Below, piece by piece: positions 16,898 through 24,938 of a DNA stretch of 37,833 bases. How positions within the stretch are numbered: position 1 is the first letter of the stretch; every line of letters starts with the position of its first letter. The position numbers and the translations under genes were made by a program. The notes under the pieces are model-generated. The model searched no databases and had not been told where the DNA came from. It saw nothing but the letters and a program-made list of their open reading frames with translations. The DNA is from Paenibacillus validus NBRC 15382 (GTDB lineage: Bacteria > Bacillota > Bacilli > Paenibacillales > NBRC-103111), in NCBI RefSeq assembly GCF_004000985.1, contig NZ_BIMH01000046.1:1-37833 (forward strand), written 5' to 3'.

Positions 16898-19179
16898 CGC
16901 CGTCCACCCGCCCGCATCAGCAGGTCGAGCGCCAGCCGCTTGCCGGTCAATCCGACCTCCTCGATCGGACCGACGCAGGCCGGGCAGCCGCTCAAGCAGC
17001 CGCACGAATCGATAATCCGCCCCGCTTCCCGAAGCAGCTCTCCGTGCATCTCGTACAACCGCTCGCTTAACCCGACGCCTCCGGGGTATCGGTCATAGAA
17101 GAAGATCGTCGGCTTCTTGTTATGTACGGCCTTCACTTGCGGCACGACGCGAATATCGTGCGGATCGCACATGAGATAAAGCGGCGCGATATGCACGAGC
17201 ACGTTCGACAGCCCGAGCAGCGCAAACTGCATGTCGTTCACGGACATGTCCGCCGCCATTTTGTCGTCGAACGTAAACCAATAGGAGCTCGTGTGCAGCT
17301 CTTCTTCCGGCAAATGAATGGGACCCGAACCTATGTTCTCGTGCGTGTTCAATTTGAGCTTCTTAAAAATTGTCGCCTTCGCATTGACCGTAACCTCGCC
17401 GTATTGCCGCGTCAGCCCGAGCTCCTCCGACTCCCGCTGCACATGCAGCACCTTGAGCTGTACGGCCAGGTTGGCGTCCGTGAAATAATCGACGTTGACC
17501 TCGCGGACGTACGCCTTCTTTTCCTCGTAATCGAGCTTCTCTACCTGAAACTGCACGCCCTCGTGCAAATAAATCGCCTCTTCATGAATAAGCGTCGGCG
17601 CGCTGAAGCGGTCGACCTCGCCGAGCACCCTGGCCCCATTCGTCATATCGATGATGATGAAATTTTCCTGGGCCGCCGAACGCAGGCTGATGTCATGTGC
17701 CGGGAACGACTGGTCCATCCAATGCCAGCGATCCTTCGCCCGATGCAGGATGCGTTCGTCGGTCAGAAACTCCAGAATATCGTGGAGCGACTCGCCGCCG
17801 AACGTCTCGTCCGCTTCGAACGGCAGCTCGTAGGCGGCGCATTTGACGTGATCGACCAGAATGATCAGGTTGTCCGGTTCGATCAGCGCGCGCTCCGGCG
17901 GTTTTTCGATGAAGAATTGCGGGTTTTGGATCACATATTGATCCAGCGGATTGCTGCTCGCCACCAGGAACGTAATCGAGCTCTCCTGCCGCCGCCCCGC
18001 CCGGCCCGACTGCTGCCAGGTGCTGGCGATCGTTCCGGGGTAACCGTTCAGCACGCACGCCTGCAGCTGCCCGATATCGATGCCGAGCTCCAGCGCGTTC
18101 GTGCTCACAACGCCGCGAATATCGCCGTTGCGCAAGCCTCGTTCAATCTCACGGCGCAGCTTCGGCAAGTACCCGCCGCGGTAACCGCGGATCGTCTTCG
18201 GTCCGAGCTCGTGAGCGACCAGCTCCTGCAGGTAAGTCAGCAAAATTTCGACCCGCACGCGGCTCCTTGCGAAGACAATCGTCTGAATGCCCTGCTTCAG
18301 CAGCAGCCCGGCGATTCTCCGCGTCTCCAGCACGCTGCTCTTGCGGATGCCAAGCTGCTGGTTGACGACCGGCGGGTTATAGAAGACAAAATGCTTCTCT
18401 CCCGACGGAGCCCCGTTATTGTTCACGAGCGATACCTGCTCCCCGATGAGGCGTTCGGCATGCTCCTTCGGATTCTCGATCGTCGCGGAAGCGCAAATAA
18501 ACTGCGGATTCGAGCCGTAAAACCGGCAAATCCGCTTTAGGCGCCGGATGACGTTCGCCACATGACTGCCAAAAACGCCGCGATAGGAGTGAACCTCATC
18601 GATGACAATATATTGGATATTCTCAAACAGCTTGACCCACTTCGTATGGTGCGGCAAAATCGCCGAATGCAGCATATCCGGATTCGTCACGACGATATGC
18701 CCGGCGTTGCGGATCGCCTGCCGCACGTTCGGCGGGGTGTCGCCGTCGTACGTATGCGTCTTCAGATCCGCCCCCATCACCGTCGCCAGCTCCTGCAGCT
18801 CCGCAACCTGATCCTGCGCCAGCGCTTTGGTCGGAAACAAATAGAGCGCTCGCGCGCTCTCGTCGTTCAGAATGCCTTGCAGCACCGGCAAATTATAACA
18901 TAACGTCTTGCCTGAAGCGGTCGGTGTAACCGCCACGACGTGACGACCGGCCGCAACCTCGCGGAAAGCTTCGGCTTGATGCGTATACAGCCTGCCGACG
19001 CCGCGAGCTTGCAGCGCATCGCGCAGCTGCGTATTCAACCCTTCGGGAAAAGCTTCGTAACGCCCCTCGCGAGCGGGGATCGTGTGCCAATAAGTGACTT
19101 GGTTCATGATCTCCGGGGTGTCCCGAACCAGGTCGATCAATTCGTTCATGGAAGACACTTTACCGGTCAAACGGTTCAT
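16894..19179 (-). CDS. mrfA: MrfA (YprA-like) superfamily 2 helicase
   Basis: 761-residue DNA helicase. A Q-motif-like YTHQAEAF precedes Walker A TPTASGKT (about 85-92). Motif II is VIDEVHSYRG (DEVH at 194-197), motif III is ASATIENPKEH, and motif VI is QQSGRAGRRQ. A C-terminal DUF1998-type domain has the Cys cluster DSCGCLSGCPACVG. This is the MrfA architecture; in B. subtilis MrfA and MrfB remove mitomycin adducts independently of UvrABC. The ATG at 19179 has AAGGAG 9 nt upstream. It is the first gene of the operon, with its own promoter and a candidate LexA box upstream. Confidence 0.93.
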   Translation of the reverse strand: MNRLTGKVSSMNELIDLVRDTPEIMNQVTYWHTIPAREGRYEAFPEGLNTQLRDALQARGVGRLYTHQAEAFREVAAGRHVVAVTPTASGKTLCYNLPVLQGILNDESARALYLFPTKALAQDQVAELQELATVMGADLKTHTYDGDTPPNVRQAIRNAGHIVVTNPDMLHSAILPHHTKWVKLFENIQYIVIDEVHSYRGVFGSHVANVIRRLKRICRFYGSNPQFICASATIENPKEHAERLIGEQVSLVNNNGAPSGEKHFVFYNPPVVNQQLGIRKSSVLETRRIAGLLLKQGIQTIVFARSRVRVEILLTYLQELVAHELGPKTIRGYRGGYLPKLRREIERGLRNGDIRGVVSTNALELGIDIGQLQACVLNGYPGTIASTWQQSGRAGRRQESSITFLVASSNPLDQYVIQNPQFFIEKPPERALIEPDNLIILVDHVKCAAYELPFEADETFGGESLHDILEFLTDERILHRAKDRWHWMDQSFPAHDISLRSAAQENFIIIDMTNGARVLGEVDRFSAPTLIHEEAIYLHEGVQFQVEKLDYEEKKAYVREVNVDYFTDANLAVQLKVLHVQRESEELGLTRQYGEVTVNAKATIFKKLKLNTHENIGSGPIHLPEEELHTSSYWFTFDDKMAADMSVNDMQFALLGLSNVLVHIAPLYLMCDPHDIRVVPQVKAVHNKKPTIFFYDRYPGGVGLSERLYEMHGELLREAGRIIDSCGCLSGCPACVGPIEEVGLTGKRLALDLLMRAGGRR

Positions 19180-19257
19180 GCAATCGGACTCCTTCTGACG
19201 GACGCTGCAACCGGTGCGGCCGCAAAGCGTCCGCAGGTTGTCAGCCTAGTTTCCTCC

Positions 19258-19287
19258 ATTATACCGAATGTCTGTTCGATCCATCAA
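19258..19287 (-). promoter_or_regulatory. mrfA promoter with candidate LexA box in the spacer
   Basis: On the minus strand TTGATG (19287-19282) and TATAAT (19263-19258) are separated by 18 nt. The spacer contains CGAACAGACATTCG (19278-19265), which fits the Bacillota LexA/DinR box CGAAC-RNRY-GTTCG except for one base (A for G). Repressor bound there would block RNA polymerase, consistent with damage induction of the repair operon. Confidence 0.6.
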
Positions 19288-19426
19288 CTTTATTTTCGAT
19301 ATCATCCGCGAGCGGCTTGGCGCCCTGCATAAAGTTCGGGACTTCGAACTTCACTTTATCCTGCCGCCTGAATCGCTCGCAGCCTGCCTCGCTGCCCGGT
19401 ATCATTCGTCCGATTTCCCGTATCAT

Positions 19427-19454
19427 TTGTCCACCATCTTTATATACATAGAAT
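19427..19454 (+). promoter_or_regulatory. Promoter for the small ORF and carotenoid gene
   Basis: TTGTCC (19427-19432) and TAGAAT (19449-19454) with a 16-nt spacer, about 42 nt before the small ORF start. It is divergent from the mrfA promoter. Confidence 0.45.
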
Positions 19455-19496
19455 GGAGCGTCTTCCCTTCCATTCTTGATAATGAGGTGAGTTCCA

Positions 19497-19675
19497 TGAT
19501 TCCGAAGCTTATCGAAGCCTGTCCAATAGGCGAACAAGTCGTCAACATGCATTCGCCCCGTCTGTACCTCGCCTTCTCGAGCTTACCCGAGAAAAAGCGA
19601 ACCGCTGTTCAGGCCGTGGCGACCGCATGGAAGTCACGGGAGGCCGCTGCGGGAGAAAGTCGACTCCTATGGTAA
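19497..19675 (+). CDS. Small hypothetical protein coupled to the carotenoid gene
   Basis: 59 codons including the stop, 58-residue product. The ATG at 19497 is preceded by GAGGTG at 6 nt spacing, the strongest signal in this stretch. The product begins MIPKLIEACPIGEQVVNMHS and has no recognised domain or membrane segment. Its stop overlaps the start of the membrane protein gene by 7 nt, suggesting translational coupling. An open frame on the opposite strand (19259-19552) competes for part of the region. Real coding status is uncertain. Confidence 0.45.
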
Positions 19676-20535
19676 ATCGCTGGCTGATTCGTTTAACAGC
19701 CTTATACGTCTTATGGTTTTTGTGCGGGTATGTGCTGGTAAGCGGAGGTTTCCTGCCCGGATGGCTCACGTGGGTGAACGGCTTTTATTTAATTCTCGGG
19801 GGCGTCACCGCCTTGACTTGGTATACCCGTAAATACGGCAGTCGTCAGGCCGCAATTCTGTTCGTCGTCTGTTCGAGCATCTCCTACGCAGCGGAATGGA
19901 TCGGCGTACATACCCGCCGGTGGTTCGGAGCCTACGATTACGGTTCGGCATTCGCGCCGCTCGTGTTCGGGGTGCCTCTGGCCATCCCGTTCGCTTGGTG
20001 TATGCTGCTTATTATCGCGAAAGCGTTCGCTCCCGCTTCACCTGCTGCGGACGCTTGGCGGGGACTCAGCCTGGCGGAGAAGCTGGCGCCGAACGCCAGG
20101 GCTATCAAGCAAGCGCGAGCTCGCAAGAAGCGGCGCAGCTTTTGGCTTCCCGCCATCTGGGCCGCCAGCATGGTGACGGCTATCGACCTGCTGCTCGATC
20201 CGGTAGCCGTCAAACAGCGGTATTGGACATGGGTGCAAAAGGAGGCGGCGACCTGGAACCTCATGTTCGATGCAGTGCCGCTTAGCAATTACGTCTGCTG
20301 GTGGTTAACGGCATTATTAATAATGAATATCATCAATTATTTGCATGATGAATATATGGTCCGCCGGGGCAACAGGGAAGCGTTTGGCGAATTCATCCCT
20401 CTCCTGCTGCTGCTTACGCTGGAATCGTTGTTTCTGACTTTAGCCGTGAAGAGCGGCCTCTGGTGGGCAGCGGCTTCCAATGTCGGGCTTCTCGCCTTGC
20501 TTTTCTTATGGAGGCGGAAAGAGGCGTTCTCATGA
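19669..20535 (+). CDS. Carotenoid biosynthesis membrane protein (CruF/DUF422-like)
   Basis: 288-residue integral membrane protein with about seven hydrophobic segments. Conserved-looking motifs are SSISYAAEWIGVHTRRWFGAYDYG-like (only part shown: AAEWIGVHT and FGAYDYG), GVPLAIPFAWCM and TAIDLLLDPVAV, which match the carotenoid biosynthesis/CruF-like family; CruF is a carotenoid 1',2'-hydratase in other bacteria. No other carotenoid gene is nearby, so the reaction here is unclear. ATG 19669 is preferred over an upstream in-frame ATG at 19627 because the homology-like hydrophobic region starts at MVNRWLIRL and GGGAG lies upstream. Confidence 0.8.
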   Translation: MVNRWLIRLTALYVLWFLCGYVLVSGGFLPGWLTWVNGFYLILGGVTALTWYTRKYGSRQAAILFVVCSSISYAAEWIGVHTRRWFGAYDYGSAFAPLVFGVPLAIPFAWCMLLIIAKAFAPASPAADAWRGLSLAEKLAPNARAIKQARARKKRRSFWLPAIWAASMVTAIDLLLDPVAVKQRYWTWVQKEAATWNLMFDAVPLSNYVCWWLTALLIMNIINYLHDEYMVRRGNREAFGEFIPLLLLLTLESLFLTLAVKSGLWWAAASNVGLLALLFLWRRKEAFS

Positions 20536-20585
20536 TGGTTGCGCTCAGCGGCCTTCGTGTCGCAGAAGCGGCCGCACGACAAGAA

Positions 20586-20629
20586 AATAAGACCTAACGG
20601 GGCTGCTCCAAGCCGGGTTAGGTCTTATT
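20586..20629. terminator. Bidirectional intrinsic terminator
   Basis: Arms 20586-20598 and 20617-20629 pair perfectly over 13 bp, with an inner GGCT/AGCC stem. T-rich sequence follows in both directions (TTCTTATG on plus, TTTTCTTG on minus). It sits between the convergent carotenoid gene and the 68-residue minus-strand gene. Confidence 0.85.
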
Positions 20630-20636
20630 CTTATGT

Positions 20637-20843
20637 TTACAGAAGATCGGAAGAATCGTCGTAATCAAATCGAAAACCGTCCTCGGACAAGAGTCTCGAT
20701 GGCTGCATCGCCGCCGCGGCATTGGTTTTCAGTTTGCTCAGCACTTCTTGGTACGACCGAATGCTGCCTGTTTCGCCCTGGGACCTAATCGCAATTTGCA
20801 AGGCCTGTTCGATAACGGCGATATCTTGGCTCGTAAAGTCCAT
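20637..20843 (-). CDS. Small acidic hypothetical protein
   Basis: 68-residue soluble protein. The N-terminal half is predicted helical (SQDIAVIEQALQIAIRSQGE), and the C-terminal tail is acidic (FRFDYDDSSDLL). No family recognised. The ATG at 20843 is preceded by GGGGGAG at about 7 nt, and a strong terminator follows the stop by only a few nucleotides, which supports a real, separately transcribed gene. The gap to the large prepilin-like gene upstream is 100 nt. Confidence 0.65.
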   Translation of the reverse strand: MDFTSQDIAVIEQALQIAIRSQGETGSIRSYQEVLSKLKTNAAAAMQPSRLLSEDGFRFDYDDSSDLL

Positions 20844-20943
20844 GCCGCAACTCCCCCTACAGCTTGATTTTTTACTGCAACTATTCTAACCCAATCCATG
20901 TCAATTCATACTAGACGGCTATCTGGAGGGGACGGCCGGAGGG

Positions 20944-23145
20944 TCAACGCGCCTGCCATCCTCCAAACTCGATCGTAGGCGGACTGCTTGGGCTTCCGCC
21001 TCCTGTAGGCGGATTCCTCTTGACGCGCACAACCGTTCTGTTCCTGAATTCAGGGTTTCCGTAATAAGAAGGAAACACGCCGATTTGTCTGCCCGCCGAC
21101 AATCCTCCGAAGGACGGCGGAGAACCGCCGATGTCCTTCTTGAAGTTTATATCTCCCATTGTGGCCATATAGCTGCCTACTTTTAACCCGGTAATGCTAT
21201 TGTTAAACTCAATGCTGCCCTTGGATAAAAAAGTCCCGTCCACGGTCATATTAGGAAAGGTATTGCTGCTGCCAATCACCGTGCTGTTTGTATAAATCGA
21301 TCCTTTGATTTGCAAGCCGTCAACGGCATTGCTCAAGGTGAGCGTCCCGCCGGAGTAGATGGAACCTCCAATTTCCGTGCCGGCGATCGTATTGGCGAAG
21401 GTTATGCTCCCGTCGCTGCCAAGACTGCCTGGAACCGTAAGACCGGTAATCGTATTTTGAAATAAAATGTCGCTTCCAGCAAGGATAGAGCTGCCCGCTC
21501 CAAGCAAGTTCAATCCTCCGACGGTTGATTTGAACGTAATACTGCCCTTGGAGCTGATAGATCCGGATACACGGGCCGAGCTTAATGTATTATTGAACAT
21601 AACATGGCCCGTTGCTGCGATCGGCCCTTGCACCGTCAATCCGCTTACGGTGTTGTTAAACGTAATCCTGCCGTCCGAGCGAATCGCCCCGTGAACGGTC
21701 ATGTCATTAACGGAACTGTTGAAAAAGATGTCCTTGTCCGCTGCGATCGGTCCCCAAATTTCAAGTTTATCCCAATTGGCATTAAAGGTTACCGTGCCCT
21801 GACTTCGAAACATGCTGAGGCTATTATTCGGACTGCCGATGGCGAGCCTCCGAAATCCTTCAAAATAAACCCCTTTCCCCGCCAAAAGCGCCTGTCCGAT
21901 TTTGTTTTCCGTCCCCCAACCGCCCAGCTGTTTCGAAAAATAAATATACCCTTGAGAGCTCAAATCTTTGCCAATCGACAAGCGGTCGCCGATCTGATTA
22001 AATTTAATCCCCGTGGAATCCGCGTTTGCGGTTGAGAGAAAGCCGGAAATCAACGACTCACCAATTTCCAAAGCGGACATTTGTTCAAACAGGATATTTT
22101 CCTTGCTGCTCATCGAACCGTTTACGACGTGAAATTTCCCGCTCATATTGCCGACGCTTAACGTTTTGCCGCTAATGATGTTTTTTTTTACGGTGACAGC
22201 ATTCGCCCAATTTGTATTAAACGTAATTTTTCCGGCTGCGATGATATTGCCGTTAACCGTTAAATTGTTCCAGTTGGAGTTAATGGTGATGTCGCCGCCG
22301 GAAACGATATCGCAGTTAATCGGATCCGAATTCGATAAATCGATAATGACACTTCCCGCCGAAGGCGTACATACAGGATTTGAACTCCCCGGTGATAAGG
22401 CGTAGGATGCCAGACTCCCCGCTTTCAGCATCAGCTTGTTCGTGTCCGGGTTCGTGTAGGTATATACATTCAGAGGTGTTTCCGGCACTCTCAATGGGGA
22501 AGCGGCCGGGATCGCAACGGGGTCTAAAGGAGCAGGCTTCTGGTTAAATTGGGCATTAAAATATTCGGTGAAATCAGCATCGTATTTGGCTTTCGGCACA
22601 GTGTCGTCCTGAGCGATGATGTCTCCGTCAGGACGTTTGAAAATTTGCAGCTTCCCGGCCGTAATGGTAGGCGTTACCGCTTCTTGACCGAAAATTCCGC
22701 CCGGTACACTATATTTATCGGCCCCGTCGCCTGGCGTCCCCGGATTGACGTTGAAATTCAGCCGGATCGTCCGCGAAATCGCTTTGGATTGGCCCGTCGA
22801 TACCAACTGAAGATTGTCATTTGCCCCCCCTTCCAATGTCACCTGGGGACTGGCGGAATCATAAAGCACGTCCGGCACGGCGCTTATACGTTGGATAATT
22901 GAATTCAGATGATCCGGGGTTAATCTGTATTGCTCGTGTCTGACCGCTTCATATAGCGCCCGCTGAGCGATCAAAGCTCCTGTTTCAGCTAAATAGTAGG
23001 CTCTTTCCGACTGTTCTCCCCGAATCGTGTTCAGTTGGCCTTGACGTGTGCTAAACAACAAGGGCGTCGACAATAAACCTATTAATACGACAAAAAACAA
23101 AACCAATACTAACGCAGAACCCCGTTCGGCTGAGACTATTTTCAT
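20944..23145 (-). CDS. Large GspK/PilX-like prepilin with beta-solenoid repeats
   Basis: 733-residue secreted pilus-associated protein. A short leader ends AERG and is followed by SALVLVLFFVVLIGLLSTPLL. The +5 residue is Leu, not Glu, as in tip pseudopilins of the GspK type. YYLAETGALIAQRALYE then matches the PilX/GspK N-terminal helix. From about residue 270 to 680 there are some 15 imperfect ~22-residue repeats of the form ITFNNTVSGLTVQGPIAATG, predicted to form a right-handed beta-solenoid. Start is ATG 23145 (AAGGA at 9 nt); ATG 23175 with GAGG at 5 nt is possible. It is divergent from the pilV-like gene. Role as pilus tip or adhesin is inference. Confidence 0.8.
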   Translation of the reverse strand: MKIVSAERGSALVLVLFFVVLIGLLSTPLLFSTRQGQLNTIRGEQSERAYYLAETGALIAQRALYEAVRHEQYRLTPDHLNSIIQRISAVPDVLYDSASPQVTLEGGANDNLQLVSTGQSKAISRTIRLNFNVNPGTPGDGADKYSVPGGIFGQEAVTPTITAGKLQIFKRPDGDIIAQDDTVPKAKYDADFTEYFNAQFNQKPAPLDPVAIPAASPLRVPETPLNVYTYTNPDTNKLMLKAGSLASYALSPGSSNPVCTPSAGSVIIDLSNSDPINCDIVSGGDITINSNWNNLTVNGNIIAAGKITFNTNWANAVTVKKNIISGKTLSVGNMSGKFHVVNGSMSSKENILFEQMSALEIGESLISGFLSTANADSTGIKFNQIGDRLSIGKDLSSQGYIYFSKQLGGWGTENKIGQALLAGKGVYFEGFRRLAIGSPNNSLSMFRSQGTVTFNANWDKLEIWGPIAADKDIFFNSSVNDMTVHGAIRSDGRITFNNTVSGLTVQGPIAATGHVMFNNTLSSARVSGSISSKGSITFKSTVGGLNLLGAGSSILAGSDILFQNTITGLTVPGSLGSDGSITFANTIAGTEIGGSIYSGGTLTLSNAVDGLQIKGSIYTNSTVIGSSNTFPNMTVDGTFLSKGSIEFNNSITGLKVGSYMATMGDINFKKDIGGSPPSFGGLSAGRQIGVFPSYYGNPEFRNRTVVRVKRNPPTGGGSPSSPPTIEFGGWQAR

Positions 23146-23195
23146 ATGCCCCATTCCTTCTTTACAAGTTTTCATGTTATCCTCTATAGTAAAAG

Positions 23196-23201
23196 TATAA
23201 T
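23196..23201 (+). promoter_or_regulatory. Candidate -10 element for the pilV/pilW-like pair
   Basis: Perfect TATAAT 33 nt before the GTG start of the pilV-like gene, in the divergent region with the large prepilin gene. No good -35 hexamer is visible at 16-18 nt, so activity is uncertain. Confidence 0.4.
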
Positions 23202-23234
23202 ACAAATGACCTAGTGCAAAAAGGGCGTGTTGTT

Positions 23235-23741
23235 GTGAATAACGAAAGAGGGATTACGTTACTCGAAGTGCTGGCTGCCGTAGCCATACTAAGCGTAGCC
23301 ATGATCTCCTTTTCACTCCTATTCGGCCAAAATTTCCAATTCTCGCATCGGGAAGAAAGACGCGACGTGTCCGTCAATATTGCAAGAACCGTTATCGAGG
23401 AGCTTAAAGGACAACTGCCTTCTGGCGCTGAGCGTATGACTATTTTTGAAGACCATCAAGAAATTGATTTGGCGCTGCTGCGAGAACCATCCGCAGACAT
23501 CCAGGCCGTAACCGTATATTACCCTTCCGGCGCGGATCGACAGTTTACGGTTGTCATTAGAAACATTCCGATACCCGCTGATAAAAGGATCACGATACCA
23601 AATCCGGACGACGCCTCCCAGTCGTATACCTTTCCTTATCACGACTTTTTTTCGCATATTGAAGTCGAAGTGGAGAACGAGGCGCTGCGAACAAGCTACT
23701 CCTTGCAGAGCTACGTCGAGAGGCGGGGATTAGGTGAATAG
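23235..23741 (+). CDS. Type IV minor prepilin, PilV-like
   Basis: 168-residue prepilin. The leader NNERG is followed by ITLLEVLAAVAILSVAMISF, with Glu at +5 and the N-methylation signature, so PilD should process it. The mature part is ~160 residues without cysteines in the visible C-terminus. GTG at 23235 is chosen because AAAAAGGG lies 9 nt upstream and gives the usual 6-residue leader; GTG at 23214 has no ribosome binding site. It overlaps the pilW-like gene by 8 nt. Minor pilins of this type form the priming/tip complex of type IV pili. Confidence 0.85.
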   Translation: MNNERGITLLEVLAAVAILSVAMISFSLLFGQNFQFSHREERRDVSVNIARTVIEELKGQLPSGAERMTIFEDHQEIDLALLREPSADIQAVTVYYPSGADRQFTVVIRNIPIPADKRITIPNPDDASQSYTFPYHDFFSHIEVEVENEALRTSYSLQSYVERRGLGE

Positions 23742-24267
23742 ACTGAATGAACGCGGCCTTTCCTTGGTAGAACTTCTCGCCGCCATTACCATAGCTGCCA
23801 TTGTAATAGGAGTTGTTTCGTCGGCTATTTTTCAAACCTACACAGGATTTGCAACCGTAACGGCACGCGAATCGACTCAGGAAAATGCCAGACTCGTTAC
23901 CGAGCATATCGTGAATCGCGTCAGGGAACAACCTTATGTCATTTCGCAGAGCGACGAGAACTTCCTGGAATTAACCGCTCCGGACGGGAATCCCGATACC
24001 CCCGACGATTTCGTGCATTACCGGCGGGAAGGCACGAATCTTAGCGTCATCACCAGAGCAAACAATCGGGTCGCCACAACCTTGATCGCAACGAATGTCA
24101 CGGAGGCGCACGCCGAACTGATCGATGCCCATGGGCAAATCATCACCGGTTCCTCCCCGTTACAAGCCCAGGCAATCCGGATTTCTTTGAACTTCAGAAC
24201 AACGGATAAGCACATGCAGCATTTTAGTACCACAATCAGCATCCCGTCCTGGAATCAATATCGGTAG
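23734..24267 (+). CDS. Type IV minor prepilin, PilW-like
   Basis: 177-residue prepilin starting at GTG 23734. The leader NRLNERG precedes LSLVELLAAITIAAIVIGVV, with Glu at +5. TARESTQENARLVTEHIVNR is the PilW/GspJ-like helix after the membrane segment. The overlap with the pilV-like gene and the terminator just after its stop show a two-gene plus-strand operon. It is convergent with the pilus biogenesis operon, whose products would process and assemble it. Confidence 0.85.
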   Translation: MNRLNERGLSLVELLAAITIAAIVIGVVSSAIFQTYTGFATVTARESTQENARLVTEHIVNRVREQPYVISQSDENFLELTAPDGNPDTPDDFVHYRREGTNLSVITRANNRVATTLIATNVTEAHAELIDAHGQIITGSSPLQAQAIRISLNFRTTDKHMQHFSTTISIPSWNQYR

Positions 24268-24271
24268 CGGA

Positions 24272-24298
24272 AAAGCCGGGTCATGTTAACCCGGCTTT
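24272..24298. terminator. Bidirectional terminator between convergent pilus operons
   Basis: AAAGCCGGGT (24272-24281) and ACCCGGCTTT (24289-24298) form a perfect 10-bp stem with a 7-nt loop. Plus-strand transcripts then meet CCTATTTTTG; on the minus strand TTCCGC follows, so it is stronger for the pilW side. The stop codon of the minus-strand gene lies at 24300-24302. Confidence 0.8.
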
Positions 24299-24299
24299 C

Positions 24300-24929
24300 C
24301 TATTTTTGCGCAGACGCGGTGCTTCCCTGTAGCTTGGCCTTCAACATGGCATTGACTTTCTCCGCATTCGTATTAAATATGGTCCAGGCGATGCTGTAAT
24401 CATCCAAATTTTTACTTTCCCAACCACCCCGCAGAAGCTCCACTGCTGCCGCCATTTTGGCAAACGAATTGGCCAATTCCTCGTCCTGTAAATCTCTGAC
24501 GGTATCCTCCAAGCTCAAATACCGTTCCCGGATGGATTGCATGCTGCCCGTATCGGTCGTCTTCAAAGCCTTCAACAGCTCCGAAAGAATAGAATTATTC
24601 GTCATGGCAACATATTGATAGATGCCTTGTTCGGAAGAAGCTTGCAGGGCAGCCGATTGCGACTTGATAAAATCCAGATTAACAGACCTGTTGGCATCAT
24701 TCCAGCTTACTTCAGCGCCCAGCATCTCGGCTAGACTGCGAAGAGGAACATAGATGGAGCCGTTGTATAGAATTGAATCCTTGCCCAGCTCTGCTTGCTG
24801 GCCATTGACGGCAACATGGATTCTTTCAAATAAAACCTGAATCGATTTCAAGCCGCCTTCCGCAAATACGGTAGCTGAAGTCGCCAGCGTCGTCGCCAGC
24901 GCTAATGCGGTAACCACCTTTTTGTTCAT
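24300..24929 (-). CDS. Secreted copper-amine-oxidase-N-domain-like protein
   Basis: 209-residue exported protein. The signal peptide MNKKVVTALALATTLATSATVFA is followed by a stalk-type domain: NGQQAELGKDSILYNGSIYV and VPLRSLAEMLGAEVSWND (about 42-80) are the CuAO N1-like repeat common in Paenibacillus surface proteins. The C-terminal ~120 residues are helical and lack a known domain. No catalytic oxidase domain is present. ATG 24929 follows AGGAGGG at 4 nt. It is the last gene of the pilM-N-O operon, 9 nt after pilO, so it may assist the pilus at the cell wall; that is inference. Confidence 0.82.
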   Translation of the reverse strand: MNKKVVTALALATTLATSATVFAEGGLKSIQVLFERIHVAVNGQQAELGKDSILYNGSIYVPLRSLAEMLGAEVSWNDANRSVNLDFIKSQSAALQASSEQGIYQYVAMTNNSILSELLKALKTTDTGSMQSIRERYLSLEDTVRDLQDEELANSFAKMAAAVELLRGGWESKNLDDYSIAWTIFNTNAEKVNAMLKAKLQGSTASAQK

Positions 24930-24938
24930 CGTTCCCTC

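Noticed and set aside
17122..18540. Long open frame (472 codons) on the plus strand
   Set aside because: It is fully antisense to mrfA, whose helicase motifs are unmistakable; the product is Arg/His/Leu-rich, as expected of a GC-biased shadow frame, and it lacks a ribosome binding site.
19259..19552. 97-codon open frame on the minus strand upstream of mrfA
   Set aside because: The composition is protein-like, but there is no good Shine-Dalgarno, its end overlaps the mrfA -10, LexA box and -35, and its interior contains the plus-strand promoter. I could not decide firmly; comparative codon analysis would settle it.
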